Shown piece after piece: positions 1 through 10,209 of a stretch of 64,000 nt of DNA. Origin of the DNA: Garcia nutans (taxonomy: Eukaryota > Streptophyta > Magnoliopsida > Malpighiales > Euphorbiaceae). The stretch spans positions 2,480,001-2,544,000 of the forward strand of contig CANTUV010000012.1 in the NCBI GenBank assembly GCA_947685225.1. The letters run 5' to 3'. The notes below the pieces were generated by a model. That model was not told the origin of the DNA, did not search any database, and saw only the letters and a list, made by a program, of their open reading frames with translations. A program made the translations under genes and the position numbers. Position 1 is the first letter of the stretch. Every line of letters starts with the position of its first letter.

Positions 1-987
1 TTTAGAATTTAGAATAAAGTTTATGAAAAAAAAATAGAATATAAAAATAGAAAATAAAATAAAAATTTTAAAAATTTTATTATAAAATTTATATTGGCAA
101 CTATACCTTAACTTCTAATTTTTTTACTTTATTACTAATTGGGCTATGATCAAAATAAAATAGCTTAATATATTTATAGTCTTTTATATTTAAGATTTGT
201 TTTTATCACTTTACTCTTCGAATAACAACCTTATCACCTTAATTTATTAATTTTAATAATAAATAGATCATTAATTTAACATAATCAGAAAATTTTTAAT
301 GCCTATATTACAAATCTTATAATTAATGATATGTCACATATTTAAAATAATAAAAAATTAAAAACTTAAAAATTATATTTTTTTAATAATAAAAAATTTA
401 AAAACTTAAAAATATGAAACCCATATGTTTCCCTTCCATCATCATCTTCTTCAACGCTTAGAAACATCGAAGCCAATATATTTGCAGAGATAGCAAGAAC
501 AAAAATGGGTCTTCTGCATCAACAGTAAGATTTCGAGCATAAGTGGAAAGAGAAGTGAGAGGGAACAAATCGGAGAAGAGGATGAAACCGAACGAACCTC
601 TTATTCTCACGGCAGAAGCGACGATGAAGAAAAGGAGGAGCTAGTGGTGACTCTTTTAGAAAAAAGCTGAGGCTTTCAAAAGAACAATCTTTAGTTTGGT
701 ATTTTTGAGGTCTAGATTTTGGTAACTGCAGTTGTTGTTTATCGTTAAACAAAAGTAAAAGCTCACCTTTGGGGGGGGGGGGGGGGGGGTGTGTGCGGCA
801 GCTGCAGCAGCGATGATGGAAGAGAGAGAGAGAAGATACTCGCTTTTGAATCATTTCTCCTTCCTCTGAGTTCATCAATTCTGACAGTGTTTTCTCCAGA
901 CTCGATGGCTGCAACAAATGTTGAGATCTGCCTATTGATGGTTTGAGTTTCCATTTATCAGTATTGAAAGGCTGATTGAATATAGAA
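1..987. other. AT-rich leader region, no gene recognised
   Basis: No coding sequence could be supported. Bases 1-420 are almost pure A/T. From about 430 to 980 the composition is more balanced, with purine-rich and pyrimidine-rich stretches. An antisense open frame at 519-1124 overlaps the PRA1-like pseudogene and has no recognisable domain, so it is treated as a shadow. A 19-base run of G at 771-789 is listed separately. Confidence 0.5.
771..789. repeat. Homopolymer run of 19 G
   Basis: An uninterrupted run of 19 G on the + strand, followed by a short GT stretch. It stands out in this AT-rich context. Such a run can form quadruplex structures and is also a frequent place for sequencing length errors, so its exact length is uncertain. 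Confidence 0.9.
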
Positions 988-1465
988 ATGACCCAGTACA
1001 GTACAATCTCAACCTCAACATTATCGAGAGCCACCGCAAATCTTGAATACATATCTCGAGCCAAAGAAAGAGTAAAAGAAAGATTAAGCACTCGTCGTCC
1101 ATAGAAAATCAATTCAATTTCCATTCTTTAGGCCTCCCTGCAAATTTTGCAGAAGCTGTGTTTCGAATCAAGACTAATATTGCTTTATTTTCTTATGTTA
1201 TAATAGTACTAATAATCTTGTTCTTGAGTCTCCTCTGGCACCCAATTTCAATGATTGTTTTTATAGTGATGATGGTTGTGTGGTTGTTCTTGTATTTCTT
1301 GAGAGATGAGCCATTGGTGGGTTTTGGGCAAACGATTGATGATCAGATGAAGAGGCTACTGGGTTGATGACCATTTCTGTTGTTGCAGTGGTGGTGCTTC
1401 CTCTTCTTCTCCTTGATTGTGAGGTTCTGTTTTTGTTTAATGGGTTTGTTATTGTTCTTGTTTAA
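988..1465 (+). pseudogene. PRA1 family protein pseudogene (two frameshifts, one stop)
   Basis: The pieces read like a plant PRA1 (prenylated Rab acceptor) protein, a small membrane protein of the endomembrane system. The start ATG at 988 opens a hydrophilic N-terminus with the family-typical ISRAKERVKERLSTRRP, then a TAG stop at 1102-1104 where PRA1 proteins usually have Trp. A 1-base loss shifts the frame; from about 1119 the second frame reads FHSLGLPANFAEAVFRIKTN and then the hydrophobic stretch LLWHPISMIVFIVMMVVWLF and FLRDEPLVGFGQTIDD. Near 1363 the frame shifts again; the third frame gives a hydrophobic tail with SVVAVVVLPLLLL and stops at 1463-1465. No intron is needed, and many PRA1 genes are intronless. 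With three lesions this is almost certainly dead. Confidence 0.8.
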
Positions 1466-1918
1466 ATTAATTTAAGTTATTGGTGTTAGTGAGATTAATT
1501 ACAATTTATTTTTTGGTTAATTTGGTGTTTACTAATTTTTTTTCTAAATTTGATTTGGTATTGCAGTTGCTGGCATTGAAAGGAGGCCAGTTTTAATTTG
1601 TAGTTAGATTTTTATTTTTATTTAATTATTATTTATTATTTGGGTATTAGACTTTTAGTAAATTTCTTGAGTTTGAACGTGGGTTGATGTGTCGGACTAA
1701 GAAATTATGAAAGGTATTATTGTCATTCCATTATAATTATATTCATTTAAATATATAAAGAAAAGGTATTATCATCATTTTATAATTAATATAATAAATT
1801 TTAGTAGATTCACATGTTATGAGAGAGTAGAGTATATTATACGTATACTACCATCTCAATAATAATAAATGGTCTATTTATTATTTAAACTAATAATAAA
1901 AGTAATGTATTTCCGATG
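1466..1918. other. Intergenic AT-rich DNA
   Basis: T-rich then A/T-rich sequence downstream of the PRA1 pseudogene. No gene, RNA or repeat unit could be recognised. Confidence 0.5.
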
Positions 1919-1924
1919 ATCGAG

Positions 1925-2010
1925 CTTAAAAAAAAATGCTGGGTTAGTCCAGCGGGCCACCTATTGTTACTTCTACTGGAGGGTAGGGGTTCGATCCTCA
2001 AAAATATATT
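1925..2010 (+). repeat. tRNA-derived SINE-like fragment
   Basis: A box-A-like segment (GGGTTAGTCCAGCGG near 1942) is followed about 45 bases later by a box-B-like GGTTCGATCC near 1988. This is the spacing of an internal Pol III promoter in tRNA-derived SINEs. No full tRNA cloverleaf can be drawn, so a functional tRNA is unlikely. The downstream side runs into A-rich sequence. The family is not identified. Confidence 0.45.
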
Positions 2011-4600
2011 TTCAAAAATCGAGCTTTAAAAACAAACTAATAAATTAAAGAGACAAAATAATTACATAAAAGATACGAGATAAAATGATAAAAATGTTCA
2101 AATATATAAGACTATAAATGTATTAAGCCAAACAAGATGAAACCCATATTTGAGTTTCAATAACATGCTTATACCCAGCATGTCATTCATCTCCATAAAA
2201 CCCATGAAATTATTGCAGTTCCAGTTGAATATTACGCTCAGAAGATAAACAATCTTTAATAATCTCTTACCTCATCAGCTTATTTGGGTTGTCTCTATAC
2301 AAAGGTCTTTTTTAGCTACTGCTGCAAACCATATTTGTTTCTTCAATTGCTTAGAGTTTATTTTGGATTTTGGCTTTGATGGATGATTATGGCACCGGCG
2401 AAGGATATGTTGCCGGAGGTAAGCAAGCTTAATTCTTTGATTTTTTTGTTTTTTATTTCCGAAAATATTTTTATTTTCTTATCTAGTTTGAGCAGATGTG
2501 AGTAATTATTTTTTTCTCAATCTATTTCCTTTCACTCATTTTCTGGGCATACCTTATTATTTTTTTTTTTGGGCTTTTCGTTTTCTTTTTTTCTCCTTAT
2601 GGGTAAGAGGTTGCTATGAGGGTTTTTATTCCTAGATTGTTTGTTTTAGTTGTTTGGGTATTCTTGAAGGCTAATATCAATTGTTGATGGATTTTCCAAT
2701 TCTTAATTGTAGGAATTTATGAAATTATAGTGAAATGCGTTCTAATTTTTACAAGGAAGCATTTTCGATATGGATGAAGAGTAAGAGCAAGCAAATAATA
2801 TAAAATTGGAATTGTTATATTGAATTTTTTTATTTATAGTTTTTAATTTCTAATGTTGAATTTTTTTTTATTTTTAGTTTTTAATTTCTAATAATAAATA
2901 ATAACTTTATTATTAGTTATTATACACATCTATTAGTGAGATAGGAAATAACTAAGCCAAGGATATAATAATATTATTTTAAGCATGTAGAGATGTGTTA
3001 TAGGATGAACTTAATATATAAAGGATTAATAGATTCTTTTTTATAAGTACATGTATTTATTTATATATTAAGCCATAATTTATTGATTGATAAAAAATTA
3101 TTTCAATTGCAATGAACTCTAGAAAACTAAAATTTTATAATTGGGTGTAAATTTTTCACATTTATAAAAACGTAAACAAATTTTTACTAAATTTTATTTT
3201 TCAAACACATAGCACTAATGCAAATCTGAAATTCATTTAAAATTAACCACAATATTTTATTTTTATCTTGGTATTATCTAACATAATGCAACAACACTGG
3301 CAACATCGGAAAAATTTGCTTTAGAAAATAGAAAATTGATAAATATTTTGAAAATTATGATGATATTATAATTTTCAAATTCACTAAAAGTGTAATTAAC
3401 TAAAAATAATTTTTTGAAATAAACAAATTTCATTTAAAAAATCTGAGTATGAATTGATTAAAGTTTTTTTTTAATTAATTACAAGTCGGGATGAGATAAC
3501 TAGAATTTAAACTCGAAATTTAAGCAAAAATAATATATTCTCTAACCACCAAACTATATCTTAATAGTTAAAAAAAAATAAAGTTGGGTGTAACTACATT
3601 GTCTGCCAGCTAAGTATACCGAATAAATTCATTAAACATATTATAAATTTATAATTATTTTTTTTCTTGTAATATTTATTGGTTGGATGCTTAATTAATT
3701 TTTGTTCTTTGAACTTTCATGGCAAGATGACACTTCGTTAGAGAGCATTATGACTTGAGCACACTTCATAATTCGTGGAATATTAATTGGGTTAGGTATA
3801 CATCATATATATATACCTAAAGTTCTAAAGTTTAAATACTTCAAGTTTGGAATGAACTTTTTCACTTCAATTAGGAACTCACACACTTTTATAATAATAA
3901 AATTGTTCATTTTAGATAGGAAAAATTTTAAATTAAAAAAAGGCTACGAATTTAAATAAGCTTTTGAAATATTATTATTGTCTTGATGCAACTCTTAAAT
4001 CTTTTTTTTAAAAAAAATTAAATGTGCCATTTAGACTCTTGTTATTAAAAAAAGTTAATTTGTTATTAAAACATTGATATGACATTGTAAGACTTACTTT
4101 ATTTATTTTATATTTTTTAAATAATTAAGAATGTTAAAAATATATTTTTAATAAAGTGAACAGATTGAAAATAAAGTTCGCCTTCAAAATTATATGAATA
4201 AGAATGAGATCATATCAGATTTTGCAATATTCTCTTCTTCATTCTTTCTTAAAATACTCATTCCATGTCCTAATAATAAGATAAAAAGTATATTCTGGCA
4301 AATAAAATTACAAAACAATTCTTTATTCGTTCGTATAGAAATTTGTAGTAAGAAATTTCATTAAAATCCTTCTCGTATTTCAAATTGATGGCACTTTATG
4401 ACTGTTTATTCAGTAATATCTTAAGGCTATTAGTAAAATGAGAATCAATAGTTCAGAAAATGAAAATTATAATTGATACTCATTCATGGCGCATTGGACT
4501 CTCTATTTAATAAGCGGCCAAAATATGTAACAGAAACCTCACTCCTCAACCACGCGCGAGACCAATCAAGTATCGAATTAATAAGCCAGACCATTAATAC
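2011..4600. other. Intergenic AT-rich DNA with a possible orphan first exon
   Basis: Mostly A/T-rich sequence without a gene. Around 2376-2420 there is a short GC-richer stretch with ATG codons followed by a good donor-like GAG|GTAAGC near 2418. It could be a relic of a first exon, but no partner exon was found. A dispersed repeat copy at about 3080-3240 is listed separately. Confidence 0.4.
3080..3240. repeat. Dispersed repeat, copy 1 (unclassified)
   Basis: About 160 bases resemble 22840-23000 and 44390-44500. Shared landmarks, in order, are a TTATAATTG-type segment, a TATAAAA..TGTAAACAAA segment and a CTAAATTT(C/T)ATTTTT segment, ending near an AGCACTAATGCA-type segment. No terminal repeats or coding capacity were seen. 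It may be part of an LTR or a degraded non-autonomous element. Confidence 0.5.
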
Positions 4601-4613
4601 AAATTCAACTAGA

Positions 4614-4760
4614 CTTGGTGAGGTGCACCAGGCCCGTGCAGTAGTGCAACGCATGGGCGACGTGCAAGAGCCATAGCAGCAAGCTACTGCGTTGGACTCT
4701 TTCCTTAAAAAAAATAAATTTAATATCATGTGCACCAATGGTAAGAACAGATACTACTGT
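4614..4760 (-). pseudogene. U2 snRNA pseudogene, 5' and stem II deleted
   Basis: Read on the - strand, this is U2-like. It keeps the branch-site-recognition GTAGTATCTGTTCTTA, then jumps directly to the segment before ATGATATTAAATTTATTTTT (the Sm-site region) and continues through the 3' stem-loops (CGTCGCCCATGCGTTGCAC). The first ~27 nt and roughly 25 nt of the stem II region are missing compared with the copy at 23585-23780. An AGTTGAA that fits the plant snRNA 3' box (AGTNNAA) lies just downstream, near 4600. With internal RNA missing it cannot make normal U2. Confidence 0.85.
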
Positions 4761-4774
4761 GTTGGCTATTTAAT

Positions 4775-6240
4775 GATTTAGGAATAACTGATTGCATAAA
4801 CAATTAATATATTCTTTTAATATTATGTATGCTAACTGAAAGATGTTCATGGTCAATTATATAAAAAAATAAAATTTGTAGAATCTTGTTACATTTAAAT
4901 TATCACAAGAGATTGACATGAAAAAATTTAATATTTAATCGAGCCATAAACTCTAAAAAATTGCAATATAATCTAAATCTTATCAATATATTATGTGATA
5001 TATTATCAAAACTATCAACGAAATCCAATCGATTTATTTTTTGTTTTTTTTAAGTTTTCTGAGGTGTATATATAGATATAAAGTTTGCCTTTGTTATTTT
5101 AAAAAGATTTAGAGGGGAATTATTAATCAGCCAATAAATTACTCTTTTCGTCTCATAAAGATAGACTCACTTTTCTTTTTTGGTTATCACAAATTATAGT
5201 TCATTTATCGTTTTAATAAATTAGTTATCATATAAATTTTCTATAATACACTTATTCAATATTACTTAGTAAATAAATTTCATATAAAGTAGAGATATAA
5301 TATGAAAAACATATATAAATTCATATTTTCAATTATCCTTGTGAAATGAAAAGTAACTCTATTTTTGTGGGACATAAAGAGTATATAAAACTAATTTTTT
5401 AACAAAGAAAAAATAAATTATATAAAAAAACTACAATATACTCAATTTGTTTTAAACCATTTATAAATAAATTCGGAAGGATACATATTAAATTTGTTAC
5501 CCATCCTATTTAGCAACTAGGGTATTAGACACTCTGGATACCTTACTTCTTTTCACTAGGAATATGATGATGGATTTAAGAAGAAAAAAAAAAATCTCTC
5601 TCTCGTTATAGAGCCATTGTCCGGTGGTGGCTCTTGTTGAGAAATACTTCAATCACTTGAATCCAAATAAATTTTCTATCTCCCATCATACTGTTTTTCC
5701 TCTCTGATAGTCTACCCCCAATAAAACCTACCCATAACCTTCTTTATGTGGTTCGAAACCTAAGCCCTAAAGCTTTACCCTGCTCAAGGTTTTAACCCTT
5801 ACTCACTATCAGTAACGCATCTCTTCAGTTTCCTTCAATAAGAGCCCACAAGAACTATCCTCCTAAAAACCTTTTGAAACCAAATGACCTTTTTTTATCT
5901 ATGTTGTCTTAGAATCTTCATCTTTAGTAAATCCTAACATCTATGTGTGGCAGCAGCATAGGTAATTCCGATTATATAAGATTCAGGTAATTTCAGATAT
6001 TATATACGACGAAGTATAGTTATTGAAAAAACCTTCGCATGTTAGGTTTGAGTTTATAGGCTAGGGTCCCAAGTCGTTCGGATAGCAGGCACCCGTGACT
6101 ACATATTTATCACATTTATAGTTATAGGTTGTTATTGTGAGGTTTGAACTATGACCTCTAGTAAAAATTCAATTCATTCTACCACCAAACTACCACAATA
6201 ATTTTGATCATTTTTAACTCAAAAATAAATATAACATATA
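4775..6240. other. Intergenic DNA, no gene recognised
   Basis: A/T-rich sequence to about 5580. From 5590 to 5960 the composition is more balanced and pyrimidine-rich, and on the - strand it opens with TGTTAGGATTT at 5939, a sequence that commonly begins copia-type LTRs. No matching second end or coding region was found, so an LTR relic is only a possibility. Bases 5960-6240 show nothing recognisable. Confidence 0.35.
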
Positions 6241-6287
6241 CTTAAGCATATATGTGTCTAAATCAATATTATATCATTAATATAAAA

Positions 6288-7080
6288 AAATTAAATTGTA
6301 TATATGGTACAACTAATATATAAAATATAATATTTTATGTAAAGCCAATTACATATATTGCATACAATAGAAATGGTTAATGTTATAAAAATAATTATAG
6401 TTAATATAACATCACATATATATATATATGTATCAATTAGTTTCATCATACTATATATATAACATATATAGTATAATATACTATATAGTATGTATCATAT
6501 TATTTTCATATATAGCATCTATGATAAATATAATTGTATATCTATATAGTGAAAATAGTTATATATATAATACCATATATATTATATATTAATTATACTA
6601 TATAACACATATATACATGTATATATGCTATATACTGCACTATGTATAGTATAATATGCATAGTTATATATATGTATATAATACTATGTATATTATACTA
6701 TATGTAGTGTAGTATATAGCATATATATGTATATATGATATGGTATGTATATTATACTATATGTATTGTAGTATATAGCATATATATATGTATATATGAT
6801 ATAGTATATTATACTATAGTATATTGTATAGTATATTATACTACACATCGTGCAGTATATAGTATATACATTATTACACGTAGTGTGTATATATTAACTA
6901 TTTTTACTACTTAGATATACAATTATATTTATCATATATATTATAGTGAAAATAATATGATACATATGAATCATTTTTATAATATTAACCATTTCTATTA
7001 TATGCAACATATGCAATTGGTTTCATATAGTATATTATATTTTATATATTAGTTGTATTATATGAAAGAGTTGATAACAT
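6288..7080. repeat. Imperfect inverted repeat, arms of about 110 bp
   Basis: The segment at 6288-6420 (containing CAACTAATATATAAAATATA and AATAGAAATGGTTAAT) recurs as its reverse complement at 6955-7080. A further direct copy of the same arm lies at 7385-7495. The spacer of about 530 bp is TA-rich and itself palindromic, so the whole block could fold into a very long hairpin. It may be a MITE-like or foldback element, or an inverted duplication inside a TA tract. Confidence 0.6.
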
Positions 7081-7504
7081 ATACATACATAATACTATAT
7101 ATATATTAAATATTACACGTAAGTCTGAAAAGGTATCTAAATTTAGATATTTGTATCATGTTGAAGTAAGGAACCATGACATATTTATTTGAAATAGATT
7201 CCATTTTGAGAGAATTCAAAAAGAATGTGTGATGTATATGTCATTTCAAAATGATTTATTAATATGCTAATAAGATGTTTAATGACGGTTTCATCTATCA
7301 CTTTATTGTGAAAGACCAAATTGGCTCATTCAACCATAGGTAGCTCCATAGGTGTAATATATAATATTATATATATTATCAACTATTTTATATAATACAG
7401 TTAATATATAAAATATAATATGTTATATAAAATCAATTACATATATTGCATATGACAGGAAGGGTTAATATTATAAAAATGATTCATATGTATCATATTA
7501 TTTT

Positions 7505-7810
7505 GGAAAAATATATTTTGAAGCCCATAAACTTGACAACTTTTTGACATTAAGCAATTAACTTCATGTTGGTGACATTGAGCTTTCAAAGTTTGTAATT
7601 CATGAAAATTAGGCCATCGACTAATAAAATTGGCCAACAACATCAAACACCTCAACTGATAAAATACTTCACTCCATTAGCAAATTCTGTTAGCCGAGGG
7701 CGTAATTTTCATGAATTGCAAACTTTAAAAACTCAATATTACTAAAATAAAGTTCATGGGGCTCAATGTCAAAAAGTTATCTAAGTTCAGAGGCTTCAAA
7801 ATGTTTTTTT
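7505..7810. mobile_element. MULE-type MITE, copy 1 (306 bp)
   Basis: The element starts GGAAAAATATATTTTGAAGC and ends with the imperfect inverse (GAGGCTTCAAAATGTTTTTTT). The inverted termini extend inward through the CAACTTTTTGACATT motif. A perfect 9-bp direct duplication, TATTATTTT, flanks it (7496-7504 and 7811-7819), as expected for Mutator-like transposition. It has no coding capacity. It sits inside the TA-rich tract and shares its right half with the shorter copy at 10040-10206. Confidence 0.75.
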
Positions 7811-8090
7811 TATTATTTTCATTATAATATATATGATAAATATAATTATATATCTATGTAGTAAAAATAATTGATATATATGTATATATATAGTTCATGA
7901 TATATAATATATATAGTATATTATACTATGCATACTATAGTATATAGCATATATGTATGCATAGAGTATGTATATGTTTATGCATGCATATAGTAAAACA
8001 CATATAAACATACTATATACATACATAAACATATGCATGCATATATGCTATATACTACACTATGTATAGTATAATAGACTATATACTATC

Positions 8091-9080
8091 CTAGTAAACC
8101 TAGAAATTATAAATCTCGTAAATCTAGAAAAACTAGTAATAAAAAATTCTTTAAAAGAAAAAATAAATAGTTTAATAAAACATATAAAGATTTAGAATAT
8201 TATAATTGTGGTAAAAAAGGACACACTTTAAGATTTTGTAGGTTTAATAAAAAATTTTAAGAATTAAATTTAGAGTAATCTATATTAAATAAAATTCATG
8301 AATTGTATTTTGAATATTCACATTATGAAAGTTTTTCATATTTTGAGGAAAAAGATAAAATTTATGAAATAAATTCAGATTCTACTAGCTTTGAATTAGT
8401 AATAAATCAATAAATGTCTTAACTACAGAACAAAAATCTATTTTAGAAATTGTAAAACACATAAGTGATTTTAGAATTCAAGAAAAATTCTTAAATAAAC
8501 TATTAAAAAATTTTAATGATAAAATAGATAAGAAACAAAAACTTTCTTTATTACCTAGTACTAATAAAGTAACTTATAATCTAACATCAATTTTAAATAA
8601 AAATAAGCAAATAAAAAATTAACTTCAGTAAAGCTAATACAATTATTCCTAAAACTATACAGTGAAAGGATATAACACTTTCTGAAGAATGGATTCTGAA
8701 AGGAGTTGTTCATGCTCTAGCACCTGAAAAGAAAATAAAACCAAATGTCAATATTAGTCAAATTGAACAGTATAAGGATAGTAAAGTAAATTAAAATTTA
8801 ATAGACATAGTATAAGTAATAGGTATTCCGATACCTACTTTTATATCAATAATAGATCTAGAAAGAGCATCTCAATTACCTTCAGTAATATTTATTTCTT
8901 ATAGTGAAACAAATCCTAAATATGTATTACAAACTTTTGTCAAACCTTAGGTATTCTACTTCAGATATATTAGAATCTAGCCATAAACTTAAAGGTATAG
9001 ATGATAGTATAGCAGTACCACATCCTTTGTATAATGACTTAAATCTTGTACCAACAAAAATTAATAATTAAAAATTAAAA
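8091..9080 (+). pseudogene. Degraded caulimovirid-like (or retroelement) gag/zinc-knuckle remnant
   Basis: A broken + strand reading frame begins with a basic Lys/Arg/Asn-rich stretch and then a zinc-knuckle-like motif near 8195-8245, of which NCGKKGHTLRFC is visible. The first Cys of the expected C-x2-C is replaced by Tyr. Downstream are acidic and Glu/Lys/Ile-rich segments with several stops (for example near 8262, 8411, 8423), and a further stretch to about 9000 with scattered stops. The arrangement resembles the capsid C-terminus and following region of plant pararetroviruses, but a Ty3-type gag is not excluded. No intact frame remains. Confidence 0.45.
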
Positions 9081-9362
9081 TTAATACAATAAATAATTAT
9101 ATTCAACAATAATATAAAAAATAATTTAATTTAATAAAAATTAAATTAATACAATAAATAATTATATAAATAGGTTTCTGATTAGCAATATAATACAAAG
9201 ATTTATGATGCATTAGATCATATTAGACTGTAGTTATAAAGTATACTTATTACAAAATACAAAATCAAAATACAAAATTAAAACTAACTTTTATGATTTG
9301 TACAAAAATAAATAAACTTATAGGAGATACTTAGCAATAGCAGAAAAGTTGAAGGGTTTTTT

Positions 9363-9389
9363 GAGAGAGAGAGAGAGAGAGAGAGAGAT
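9363..9389. repeat. (GA)n microsatellite
   Basis: About 13 GA units between the + strand virus-like remnant and the antisense capsid-like remnant. Confidence 0.9.
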
Positions 9390-9409
9390 AGATGATGGAT
9401 GGATGATAA

Positions 9410-9700
9410 GAATTGAACTCTAATTATTATTTAGTTTTTCTCATTTTAAACTTTAAAATTTTTTGCAATTTAATGTCTTGACAGAGTTTTAATTCTTCTT
9501 TTTGGACAATATTAACTAGTTGACCATAAGTCAAATTGTTATAAGGAATTGAATTTCCATATTCCTGTTTAATATGATTTCTAGCCTTTCCTCTTAAGAA
9601 AAAAGATAAACCTGCTAAGAATTTTTCTTTCCAGAAAGTCTAATTAGAATCTTATCTTAACATTATCCTTATAAGAAAAGTTATTTTATAAAATTGAAAA
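9410..9700 (-). pseudogene. Capsid-like remnant of an endogenous caulimovirid, inverted relative to its neighbour
   Basis: On the - strand this encodes a decayed fragment with WKEKFLAGL near 9635, then IPYNNLTYGQLVNIVQKE and a KLCQDIKLQ segment, ending near 9430. Blocks of this kind (Trp-Lys-Glu-Lys-Phe, then a Leu-Thr-Tyr-Gly segment and Leu-Cys-x-Asp-Leu-Lys-Leu-Gln) are, from memory of the family, typical of the capsid region of plant pararetroviruses, just upstream of the zinc knuckle. Here the fragment faces the opposite way to the knuckle fragment at 8195-8245, so the insert is rearranged. At least one stop interrupts it. No infectious potential is visible. Confidence 0.45.
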
Positions 9701-9889
9701 TCACTAAATTTTTTACACCTAAGGTTAATAATTTAACATTTTATCTTTTAAGTGAGTAGAATCTTTTATAAAATAAAGTGATATTATTAAAATAAGTATT
9801 ACCACCGCATCTTGAATAGTATCACCATATTCATTTAATATAGGAGTTTCATACTTAGTTATTTTTATAGCATTTAAAATTTCAAAATG

Positions 9890-10030
9890 TTGATATAGTA
9901 TATACTATTTTATACTAAACATAGTGTAGTATATAGCATATATATATATGTAAAAGTATGTGTGTGTTATATAGTATAATATGTATATATAAATTATACC
10001 ACATAGTATAACATACTATATTATATATAA
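9890..10030. repeat. Second TA-rich tract
   Basis: TATA/TAGTATA-rich sequence like that at 6240-8090, on the far side of the virus-like remnants. Several members of the caulimovirid lineage are known to be found in TA-rich simple repeats, so the flanks fit that interpretation. Confidence 0.6.
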
Positions 10031-10039
10031 AACATATTA

Positions 10040-10206
10040 GGAAAAAAAGTATTTTGGAGTCTCTGAACGCCATTAGCCAATTCTGTTGGCTAAAAGTCTA
10101 ATTTTCAGGAATCACAAACTTTAAAGGCTCAATATCACTAAAGTAAAATTTAGGAGTTCAATGTCAAAAAGTTGTCAAGTCCAGAGGCTCAAAAACATAT
10201 TTTTCC
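10040..10206. mobile_element. MULE-type MITE, copy 2 (167 bp, internally deleted)
   Basis: Starts GGAAAAAAAGTATTTTGGAG and ends CAAAAACATATTTTTCC. Its interior matches the right half of the element at 7505-7810 (CATTAGC-AATTCTGTTGGC, CAAACTTTAAA, CAATGTCAAAAAGTT). It is flanked by 9-bp direct duplications differing at one base: AACATATTA (10031-10039) and AACATACTA (10207-10215). It is a deletion derivative of the same family. Confidence 0.75.
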
Positions 10207-10209
10207 AAC

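Larger units (their letters stand above)
6240..8090. repeat. TA-rich low-complexity tract with repeated and inverted blocks
   Basis: Long runs of TATATA-type sequence with frequent TAGTATA and ATACTATA palindromes, interrupted by a MITE at 7505-7810. It contains an inverted pair (about 6288-6420 against 6955-7080) and a direct copy of one arm at about 7385-7495. A similar TA tract resumes at 9890-10030, on the other side of the virus-like remnants. Confidence 0.75.

Noticed and set aside
519..1124. 201-codon antisense open frame over the PRA1 pseudogene
   Set aside because: It is the shadow of the PRA1-like coding strand; the sense strand carries the recognisable family motifs and the antisense product has none.
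1925..2010. Functional tRNA gene
   Set aside because: Box A- and B-like segments are present but no acceptor stem or complete cloverleaf can be formed.
4473..4738. Overlapping open frames around 4.5-4.7 kb
   Set aside because: They overlap the U2 pseudogene; no protein domain.
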